Source of the DNA: Lachnospiraceae bacterium
GTDB taxonomy: Bacteria; Bacillota; Clostridia; Lachnospirales; Lachnospiraceae
Length of the DNA: 64,000 bases
Assembly: GCA_024698705.1 (NCBI GenBank)
Contig: JAILQX010000047.1
Location: 310,001 to 374,000 of the forward strand
Reading direction: 5' to 3'
Of the stretch, positions 56,817-64,000 are shown in pieces. The notes below the pieces were generated by a model that did no database searches, was not told where the DNA came from, and saw only the letters and a list, made by a program, of their open reading frames with translations. Each line of letters opens with the position of its first letter. Position 1 is the stretch's first letter. Position numbers and translations under genes: made by a program.

Positions 56817-57626
56817 ATGGAGCAGATACAAAGAAAACCGATACGATCAGCAAGAAGGAGCAGATTAAGAAAAAGAAGAAGATTCATAAAGCGATTGGTC
56901 ATATTTGGTTACAGATGTATTGCCATGGGAATATTGGCAATAATTCTGATACTTGCGGTAAAAATATGGCCGGGTATCAATGCAAAGGCTGAAGATAATG
57001 AAATTGCTACGGATTATCCGGAAAGCCTGTTGGAATTAATGGAACATAATCCGGAAACTCGGGATTTTGTACTGGGATATTTTCAAAATAAGGATAAGGC
57101 AGTCGAAATAGATATTTCGGGGGAGGTTCACAAAGGGACCATACCATTATTTCTGCAATGGGATGAGAGATGGGGCTATGAAAAATACGGAGCGGATTTT
57201 ATGGCTGTAACAGGTTGTGGTCCTACGTGCCTTTCAATGGTACAATGTGGATTGAGCGGAGAAACAAAATGGAATCCTTTAGAGGTGGCAAACATGGCTC
57301 AGAAGCAAGGATTTTATGTAGAAGGAGCAGGATCTTCGTGGGATCTGATGACAACAGGAGCGGAGCAAATAGGATTATATGAACACGAAGTGGTTTATGA
57401 TGAGGCTCATATCATTTCGGAATTGGAATCCGGAAATCCAATCATCTGTATCATGGGACCAGGGGATTTTACTTCTTCAGGTCATTTCATAGTTCTGGCA
57501 GGTGTAGATGAGTATGGGAAAATAATAGTATGCGATCCGAACAGCAGGATCAATAGCGAGAAACATTGGGAGGTTGGAGAAATTATCGGACAGATCAGAA
57601 ATCTGTGGGGATATACATACTCCTAA
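56817..57626 (+). CDS. Membrane-anchored C39-like cysteine peptidase
   Basis: Basic N-terminus plus TM; PLFLQWDERWGYEKYG...TGCGPTCLSMV...SGHFIVLAGVDEYGKIIVCDPNS. Confidence 0.85.
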   Translation: MEQIQRKPIRSARRSRLRKRRRFIKRLVIFGYRCIAMGILAIILILAVKIWPGINAKAEDNEIATDYPESLLELMEHNPETRDFVLGYFQNKDKAVEIDISGEVHKGTIPLFLQWDERWGYEKYGADFMAVTGCGPTCLSMVQCGLSGETKWNPLEVANMAQKQGFYVEGAGSSWDLMTTGAEQIGLYEHEVVYDEAHIISELESGNPIICIMGPGDFTSSGHFIVLAGVDEYGKIIVCDPNSRINSEKHWEVGEIIGQIRNLWGYTYS

Positions 57627-57682
57627 TGAACGGAAAAGAATCGATGTATTCCTGAACTCTTGGTTTTTGTTGGAATTTTCAC

Positions 57683-57711
57683 TTGACTCATAAGCTTTTT
57701 TGGTGGATAAT
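57683..57711 (+). promoter_or_regulatory. Promoter of the thrS T-box leader
   Basis: TTGACT -N17- GATAAT. Confidence 0.6.
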
Positions 57712-57717
57712 CATAAA

Positions 57718-57963
57718 AGTAAAACATCCACACAAAACGTTGACGAGGACAGTAGCCTGTGAAAGGTCAAAGAGAGGGATGCCGATACAAGATATCTTGT
57801 TTGGCTGGAAGCATCCTGACACGGAAGCAGAGTGAAGACCACCTCCGAGTGACCCCAATCCGGTCCGTAAGCCTACGTTACAGGCACGAATGAGAGGCTC
57901 TGGTATGAGCAAGCAGGGTGGAACCGCGTATATTACGTCCCATGCATGGCATGGGACTTTTTT
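57718..57963 (+). ncRNA. T-box leader (threonyl-tRNA specific) with terminator
   Basis: AGGGTGGAACCGCG (57915-57928); candidate Thr specifier GAAG-ACC-ACC near 57838-57843; terminator GTCCCATGC-ATG-GCATGGGAC-TTTTTT (57937-57963). Confidence 0.92.
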
Positions 57964-58006
57964 GTTTTTCAGACAAAAATATCATAAATACAGGAGGTAG
58001 AAAGCT

Positions 58007-60070
58007 ATGAAGATTACATTAAAGGACGGATCGGTAAAAGAATATGCGAAGCCCATGAGCATCTATGATATCGCTTTTGATATCAGCGAGGGACTTGCCA
58101 GAGCGACGTGCGCAGGGGAAGTTGACGGCAAGATCATGGATATGAGGACCGTACTTGATAAGGATTGCACACTTAACATTGTTACAGGCAATGATGCCGA
58201 AGGACTCAGGGTAATACGTCATACCTGCTCGCATGTGATGGCTGAGGCTGTAAAGAGACTGTTCCCTCAGGCAAAGCTTGCGATCGGTCCCGCGATCGAT
58301 GATGGATTCTATTATGATTTTGACGTTCCGAATCCATTCTCAAGAGAGGATCTTGACAATATCGAAGCTGAGATGAAGAAGATCATTAAGGAAGGAAACA
58401 AACTTGAGCGTTTTGAATTGCCCAGAGCTGAAGCGGTAAAACTTATGGAGGAAAAGGGCGAACCTTATAAGGTAGAACTTATAAATGATCTTCCGGAAGA
58501 TGCGGTCATCAGTTTTTACAGTCAGGGAGACGGCTTTACGGATCTGTGTGCGGGACCTCATCTTTCAAGCACGAGATCGATAAAGGCATATAAGCTTATA
58601 TCATCTTCAATGGCATATTGGAGAGGCGATTCCAACAAGGCAAGACTCCAGCGTATCTACGGTACCGCTTATACAAATAAAGATGATCTTAAAGCTCATC
58701 TTGACAGACTTGAAGATATAAAGATGCGTGATCATAATAAGCTCGGACGCGAAATGGAACTGTTCACGACAGTAGATGTCATAGGTCAGGGACTCCCGTT
58801 GTTTATGCCCAAGGGAACAAGGATGATCCAGAAGATGCAGAGATGGATAGAGGATCTCGAGGACAGGGAATGGGGATATGTACGTACAAAGACACCCTAT
58901 ATGGCCAAGTCCAACCTGTACAAATTATCAGATCACTGGTTCCATTATAAAGACGGAATGTTTGTACTTAACGATGACCTGATGAGCACAGAAGATGCTC
59001 ATGAGGACCAGAAACTCTACAGCGATCCGAATGTTGCAATGAAGAATGCACAGGAGCACGTATACAACGATGATAAGGGCAGAGAAGTAATGGCACTCAG
59101 ACCTATGACATGTCCTTTCCAGTATTTTGTATATAAGGCAAAGCAGCACAGTTACCGTGATCTGCCTTACAGAATGGGTGAGACATCGACATTGTTCAGG
59201 AATGAGGATTCCGGAGAGATGCACGGACTTACAAGAGTCCGACAGTTTACCATCTCTGAGGGACACCTTATCTGTACACCGGAACAGATAGCCGATGAAT
59301 TTAAGAATTGTGTAAAGCTTGCAAAATACTGTCTGAAGACACTGGGTCTGGAAAATGAAGTAACCTACCGTATGAGTAAATGGGACCCCAATAACCCGGA
59401 TAAATATCTTGGCACTGCCAAGGACTGGGATGTTGTTCAGAATAAGATGCGTGAGATACTTGACGATGTAGGCCTTGATTATACGGAAGAAGACGGAGAA
59501 GCCGCATTCTACGGACCCAAGCTCGATATACAGGCAAAGAATGTATATGGCAAGGAAGATACGATGATCACGATCCAGTTGGATATGTTCCTTGCTGAGC
59601 GTTATGACATGTATTACATAGACGAGAACGGCAATAAGAAACGTCCTTACATCATACATCGTACATCCATGGGATGCTACGAAAGGACGCTTGCATGGCT
59701 TATAGAATATTATGCAGGCAAGTTCCCGACATGGCTTTGCGCGGAACAGGTCAGAATACTTCCGATATCAGAGAAATTTGAGGAATACGCTGAAAAGGTA
59801 AGAGCAGAGCTCTGTGCGGCGGGTGTTGATGTTACCGTTGATAACAGATCCGAGAAGATCGGCTACAAGATCAGAGAGGCACGTATGGATAAGCTGCCTT
59901 ACATGCTTGTTGTGGGCGAGAAAGAGCAGGAAGACGGCACGGTTTCCGTAAGAAGCAGATTTGCCGGTGACGAAGGAGTTAAACCTCTTAAGGAGTTCAT
60001 CGATCAGATCACGGAGGAGATCAGGACAAAAGCGATCAGAAAAGAAATACCCGAAGATCAGAGAAAATAA
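58007..60070 (+). CDS. thrS: Threonine--tRNA ligase
   Basis: TGS domain; HTCSHVMAEAVKRLFP; MRPMTCPFQY-like LRPMTCPFQYFVYK; HRTSMGCYERTLAWLIEYYAG. Confidence 0.97.
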   Translation: MKITLKDGSVKEYAKPMSIYDIAFDISEGLARATCAGEVDGKIMDMRTVLDKDCTLNIVTGNDAEGLRVIRHTCSHVMAEAVKRLFPQAKLAIGPAIDDGFYYDFDVPNPFSREDLDNIEAEMKKIIKEGNKLERFELPRAEAVKLMEEKGEPYKVELINDLPEDAVISFYSQGDGFTDLCAGPHLSSTRSIKAYKLISSSMAYWRGDSNKARLQRIYGTAYTNKDDLKAHLDRLEDIKMRDHNKLGREMELFTTVDVIGQGLPLFMPKGTRMIQKMQRWIEDLEDREWGYVRTKTPYMAKSNLYKLSDHWFHYKDGMFVLNDDLMSTEDAHEDQKLYSDPNVAMKNAQEHVYNDDKGREVMALRPMTCPFQYFVYKAKQHSYRDLPYRMGETSTLFRNEDSGEMHGLTRVRQFTISEGHLICTPEQIADEFKNCVKLAKYCLKTLGLENEVTYRMSKWDPNNPDKYLGTAKDWDVVQNKMREILDDVGLDYTEEDGEAAFYGPKLDIQAKNVYGKEDTMITIQLDMFLAERYDMYYIDENGNKKRPYIIHRTSMGCYERTLAWLIEYYAGKFPTWLCAEQVRILPISEKFEEYAEKVRAELCAAGVDVTVDNRSEKIGYKIREARMDKLPYMLVVGEKEQEDGTVSVRSRFAGDEGVKPLKEFIDQITEEIRTKAIRKEIPEDQRK

Positions 60071-60085
60071 GCATGATAAAAATAA

Positions 60086-60116
60086 GGTCCGGAGGCTTTG
60101 GCCGCCGGATCTTTTT
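60086..60116 (+). terminator. Rho-independent terminator after thrS
   Basis: ggtccggaggc-tttg-gccgccggatc-ttttt. Confidence 0.85.
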
Positions 60117-60153
60117 ATATGCTGCGGAAAGGCTGATACATGTGTCATATTCC

Positions 60154-60208
60154 TTGACTAAAAGAGTAAATCAACGTATATTATATATGTTAGTTAAAAT
60201 CTTAACAA
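60154..60208 (+). promoter_or_regulatory. Hydrogenase operon promoter with Rex-like operator
   Basis: TTGACT 60154 -N17- TATATT 60177; TAGTTAA-AATC-TTAACAA 60191-60208. Confidence 0.65.
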
Positions 60209-60244
60209 TCTTTTTTGAAGTAAATATAATTTTGGAGGGTTACT

Positions 60245-60733
60245 ATGGCAAAATTGAGTAATGCGGCTCTTTGCAAGATCAACGAGATATGTGACCGTTA
60301 TAAGGACGAGACTACACCGTTGATGATGATCCTGAGCGACATTCAAAAGGAGTATGGCTACATTCCGCTTGAGGTGCAGGAGGCGGTTTCTCAGAAAACC
60401 GGTATAAGTGTTGCGGAGATATACGGAGTAGTGACATTTTATTCGTTCTTCTCTTTGAAGCCGAAGGGAAAATTCGTTATCGGCTGCTGTCTTGGAACGG
60501 CATGCTACGTAAAAGGAGCACAGCAGGTCATCGATAAGTTTTCGGAAATACTCGGAATCAAACCCGGTGAAACGACCGAGGACGGAATGTTCACGATAGA
60601 TGCCCTCAGATGTATCGGGGCATGCGGTATAGCTCCGGCTGTTTCGATAAACGGAAAGGTATACCCTAAGGTTGCTGTAAATGCCGTAAGCGGGATAATC
60701 AATGAACTTCGTGAGACCGGAGGTGCCAAATGA
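60245..60733 (+). CDS. hydC: NuoE-like subunit of NADH-dependent [FeFe] hydrogenase
   Basis: 2Fe-2S thioredoxin-like: CCLGTACYVKGAQQV...CIGACGIAPAVSING. Confidence 0.88.
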   Translation: MAKLSNAALCKINEICDRYKDETTPLMMILSDIQKEYGYIPLEVQEAVSQKTGISVAEIYGVVTFYSFFSLKPKGKFVIGCCLGTACYVKGAQQVIDKFSEILGIKPGETTEDGMFTIDALRCIGACGIAPAVSINGKVYPKVAVNAVSGIINELRETGGAK

Positions 60734-62595
60734 TCAGGAATTTTGAAGAATTAAAAGAAAAACAGCAGGATTGTTCGGCATGTCTGGCGGCCAAATTCAA
60801 AGGTGAGGAAGGAAAGCGCGCCATAGTATTGTGCGGTGGTACGGGATGTCTGTCATCCGATTCCGCACTTATAAGAGACGTGTTCGAAAAAGAGATAAAG
60901 GAGAGAAACCTTACCGATAAAGTCACGGTCAATCAGGTAGGCTGTTTCGGTTTCTGTTCACAGGGCCCCTTTGTAAAGATATACCCCGAGGATACATTGT
61001 ATCGTATGGTTACGATCGACGATGTTGAGGAGATCATCGAGAAGGATATCATCGGCGGAGAGGTCGTTGAAAGACTTCTGTATACAGACCCAAATACTCA
61101 GGAAAAGGTTGTTAAACAGGAAGATATAACATTTTATAAAAAACAGGTGCGTATAGCACTTCACGGCTGTGGTGTGATCAATCCCGAGGATATCAATGAA
61201 GCACTCGGAATGGGCGCATTTGAAGGCCTTGCAAAGGCACTTAAGACAGACAGGCAGGAAGTTATAGACACCATCCTTGATTCAGGATTAAGAGGCCGTG
61301 GCGGCGGCGGTTTCCCGACGGGAAGAAAGTGGCAGTTCGCCTATGCTCAGCCCGACGGTGAAAAATATGTTGTCTGCAACGGTGATGAAGGTGACCCGGG
61401 AGCATTTATGGACAGATCCATACTTGAAGGAAATCCCCTGGCTGTTATCGAGGGTATGGTCATCGCAGGCTATGCCATCGGAGCAAAGAACGGATATTTC
61501 TACGTAAGAGCGGAATACCCGGTTGCCGTAAACAGATTGAAGATAGCGATAAAACAGGCTGAAGAGATCGGCCTGCTCGGAGACAATATCCTTGGAAGTG
61601 ACTTCTCATTCAGATGTCATATAAGACTCGGAGCCGGTGCATTTGTCTGCGGTGAAGAGACTGCTCTCCTTAATTCGATAGAGGGTCAGAGAGGTAATCC
61701 GAGGCCGCGTCCTCCGTTCCCCGCAGTAAAGGGATTGTGGCAGAGCCCGACTATCGTCAACAATGTTGAAACCCTCGCTTGCGTTCCGTTCATCATGAGA
61801 AACGGAGCAGAGAGCTTTGCAAAATACGGAACGGAAAAATCCAAGGGAACGAAGGTATTTGCCCTGGGAGGAAAGATCAACAACGTAGGTCTTGTGGAAG
61901 TGCCCATGGGAACCACTTTGCGTGAACTCATATATGATATCGGCGGCGGTATCCCGAACGGAAAGAAATTCAAGGCTATACAGACAGGTGGCCCTTCGGG
62001 CGGATGTCTGACGGAAAAGGATCTTGATACCCCCATCGATTTTGACAGCCTTGTGGCAAAGGGCTCGATGATGGGCTCCGGCGGTGCAATAGTCATGGAT
62101 GAAGATAACTGTATGGTCGATGTTGCCAAGTTCTACATGGAGTTCATCTGCGACGAATCCTGCGGAAAGTGCTCACCCTGCCGTATCGGTACCAAGAGAC
62201 TGCTTGAATATCTCAACAAGATATGCGACGGCATGGGTACGATGAAGGATCTTGAGGAACTCGAAGATCTGGCCGCAACGATCAAGATCGGTTCATTGTG
62301 TGCATTGGGACAGACGGCTGCCAATCCGATACTCTCGACATTAAAGCAGTTCAGAAGCGAGTATGAGGAGCATATCCTCGAAAAGCATTGTCCTTCAAAG
62401 GTCTGCAAGAACCTTATGCGATATGAGGTCAATCCGGAAATATGTAAGAAATGTTCATTGTGTGCACGTCAGTGTCCTGTGGGAGCCATTACCGGCGTAG
62501 TCGGCAAGGAACCGTTTGTCATAGATCAGTCAAAATGTATCAAGTGCGGATTGTGTCAGTCATCATGCCGCTTTGGTGCGGTGGAAAAGAAGTAA
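60730..62595 (+). CDS. hydB: NuoF-like subunit of NADH-dependent [FeFe] hydrogenase
   Basis: GLRGRGGGGFPTGRKW; CNGDEGDPGAFMDRSILEGNP; ESCGKCSPCRIGTKRL; C-terminal double 4Fe-4S ferredoxin. Confidence 0.92.
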   Translation: MIRNFEELKEKQQDCSACLAAKFKGEEGKRAIVLCGGTGCLSSDSALIRDVFEKEIKERNLTDKVTVNQVGCFGFCSQGPFVKIYPEDTLYRMVTIDDVEEIIEKDIIGGEVVERLLYTDPNTQEKVVKQEDITFYKKQVRIALHGCGVINPEDINEALGMGAFEGLAKALKTDRQEVIDTILDSGLRGRGGGGFPTGRKWQFAYAQPDGEKYVVCNGDEGDPGAFMDRSILEGNPLAVIEGMVIAGYAIGAKNGYFYVRAEYPVAVNRLKIAIKQAEEIGLLGDNILGSDFSFRCHIRLGAGAFVCGEETALLNSIEGQRGNPRPRPPFPAVKGLWQSPTIVNNVETLACVPFIMRNGAESFAKYGTEKSKGTKVFALGGKINNVGLVEVPMGTTLRELIYDIGGGIPNGKKFKAIQTGGPSGGCLTEKDLDTPIDFDSLVAKGSMMGSGGAIVMDEDNCMVDVAKFYMEFICDESCGKCSPCRIGTKRLLEYLNKICDGMGTMKDLEELEDLAATIKIGSLCALGQTAANPILSTLKQFRSEYEEHILEKHCPSKVCKNLMRYEVNPEICKKCSLCARQCPVGAITGVVGKEPFVIDQSKCIKCGLCQSSCRFGAVEKK

Positions 62596-62610
62596 GGGAG
62601 GAGAAGAGAG

Positions 62611-64000
62611 ATGGCGCTTATAAATATCAAGATCGAAGGAATCCCTTATCAGGTGGAAGACGGACTTACTATCCTCGAAGCAGCCAGAAAATGCGGCTAC
62701 GAGATACCGTCACTTTGTGCATTTAATCACGGAGAATGCAACAGAGGCTCATGCCGTGTATGCCTTGTGGAGGCAACAGGTGCAAGAGGTCTCGTGGCAT
62801 CCTGCGTATATCCCGTAAATGAAGGGATGGAGATATCCATTTCATCACCGAGAGCCGTAGCTGCGAGAAGAACCTCGGTTGAGCTGCTGCTTTCAAATCA
62901 TGCTCTTCAGTGCCAACAGTGCGATAAGAACGGAAGATGCGAGCTACTCCATGTGGCACAGCTTGTAGGGGCAAGAGAAAATATGTTTGAAGGAAGCCGT
63001 ACACCGGTCACGGTCGATACATGCAATCCTTCTATAGTCAGAGATACATCAAAATGCATCCTTTGCGGACGTTGTGTAATGAGATGCAGCAATGCCCACG
63101 GCAACGGAGTGCTCGGCTTCGAGAACAGAGGCTTCAAAACAGTGGTAGGACCTGCCGAAAACAGGAATTTCAATGACTCGCCGTGTATCATGTGCGGACA
63201 GTGCATAAGCGTATGTCCGACAGGCGCGCTTATGGAGAAATCAGAGATAGAACTGGTCGATGATGCAATGAGAGCAGGCAAATACGTCATTGTACAGACA
63301 GCCCCTGCGGTACGTGCCGCCCTTGGAGAAGAATTCGGCATGAAGATCGGAACGCCTGTAACCGGTAAAATGGTGGCCGCACTTCGAAGACTCGGATTCA
63401 AGAAGGTATTCGATACAAACTATGCTGCCGATCTGACCATTATGGAAGAGGCGACCGAGCTGCTCGGAAGGATCAAAAACGGCGGAGTACTGCCGATGAT
63501 CACATCATGTTCACCCGGATGGGTAAATTATGCAGAGTACTATTACGGAGATCAGCTTGATCATCTTTCAACCTGCAAATCGCCTCACGAGATGATGGGT
63601 GCGATCTTAAAGAGTTATTATGCCGAGAAGATAGGAGTCGATCCCAAAGACATGTTTGTCGTATCGATCATGCCATGTACTGCAAAGAAGTACGAAAAGA
63701 ACAGGGATGCCCTTATAACAGGCGGACTTAAGGATGTCGATGCGGTTCTTACAACAAGAGAACTCGGAAGGATGATAAGAAGAAGCGGTATACAGTTTGC
63801 AAAACTGGCCGATGAAGAATTCGATATGGACCTTGTCGGTGAATACACCGGTGCAGGTGTTATTTTCGGAGTAACGGGCGGTGTTATGGAGGCCGCACTC
63901 AGAACCGCATACTTTGTATTGACGGGCAAGGAACATGAAAAGGTTGTATTTGAACAGGTACGTGGCTTTGAAGGCATAAAAGAGGCATCATTTGACCTTG
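62611..64000 (+). CDS. hydA: [FeFe] hydrogenase large subunit (partial, runs off right edge)
   Basis: 2Fe-2S SCRVCLVEATG; His-4Fe4S; CILCGRCVMRC/CIMCGQCISVCPTG; H-cluster motifs TSCSPGWV and MPCTAKKYE; third motif at edge. Confidence 0.93.
   Translation, partial: MALINIKIEGIPYQVEDGLTILEAARKCGYEIPSLCAFNHGECNRGSCRVCLVEATGARGLVASCVYPVNEGMEISISSPRAVAARRTSVELLLSNHALQCQQCDKNGRCELLHVAQLVGARENMFEGSRTPVTVDTCNPSIVRDTSKCILCGRCVMRCSNAHGNGVLGFENRGFKTVVGPAENRNFNDSPCIMCGQCISVCPTGALMEKSEIELVDDAMRAGKYVIVQTAPAVRAALGEEFGMKIGTPVTGKMVAALRRLGFKKVFDTNYAADLTIMEEATELLGRIKNGGVLPMITSCSPGWVNYAEYYYGDQLDHLSTCKSPHEMMGAILKSYYAEKIGVDPKDMFVVSIMPCTAKKYEKNRDALITGGLKDVDAVLTTRELGRMIRRSGIQFAKLADEEFDMDLVGEYTGAGVIFGVTGGVMEAALRTAYFVLTGKEHEKVVFEQVRGFEGIKEASFDL

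Noticed and set aside
54874-57626. Vancomycin resistance (vanG-type) cluster
   Set aside because: Only regulator and kinase resemble VanRS; no ligase, racemase, VanX/Y or VanH-like gene
56817-57626. Bacteriocin export/processing locus
   Set aside because: C39-like domain is on a single-TM protein without ABC transporter domains, and no leader-peptide precursor was seen nearby
58928-59659. 243-aa ORF on the - strand
   Set aside because: Antisense to thrS catalytic core; no recognisable protein features
1-64000. Mobile elements, prophage, rRNA operons
   Set aside because: No transposase, integrase, phage structural genes or rRNA-like sequence recognised in the ORF track or by eye

Overview
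The 64 kb window looks like ordinary chromosome from a Lachnospiraceae-like Firmicute (inferred from gene content and style, not tested by search). It is densely coding and mostly on the + strand. I see no rRNA, CRISPR, transposase, integrase or prophage. Main blocks, left to right: DUF4956/VTC pair (-); ECF sigma, putative anti-sigma, vWA lipoprotein, DUF4153 and clostripain genes; rqcH-yicC-gmk-rpoZ-rimO-pgsA; a chemotaxis receptor; cinA-recA-recX-psd-rny; a LacI-sensor/GGDEF protein (-); a zinc-ribbon/octapeptide-repeat/lectin-like protein; SH3-NlpC/P60; CapA (-); a truncated P1B-ATPase and methyltransferase; an acyl-CoA ligase; a second LacI-sensor/GGDEF protein with a coupled TPR lipoprotein; nrdD with a fused redoxin domain; pyrF-pyrE; an M29 aminopeptidase; purE-M-N-D; an SH3b membrane protein; clpC; radA; an Fe-ADH; tRNA-Trp(CCA); a VanRS-like two-component system with a C39-like peptidase; T-box-thrS; and an NADH-dependent [FeFe]-hydrogenase operon cut by the right edge. 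The best candidates for new biology are: (1) the VanRS-like/C39 peptidase module, with matching 11-bp tandem operators in front of both transcription units and no resistance genes; (2) a P1B-type metal ATPase that appears to lack its nucleotide-binding N-domain in frame; (3) two cytoplasmic LacI-fold/GGDEF proteins without HTH domains, sharing a Cys-Gly-Cys element; (4) a type-I-topology SH3b protein with a long acidic cytosolic tail next to clpC; (5) readable operators: paired LexA boxes (recA), paired NrdR boxes (nrdD) and a Rex-like site (hydrogenase). All family calls come from reading motifs; no searches were run.
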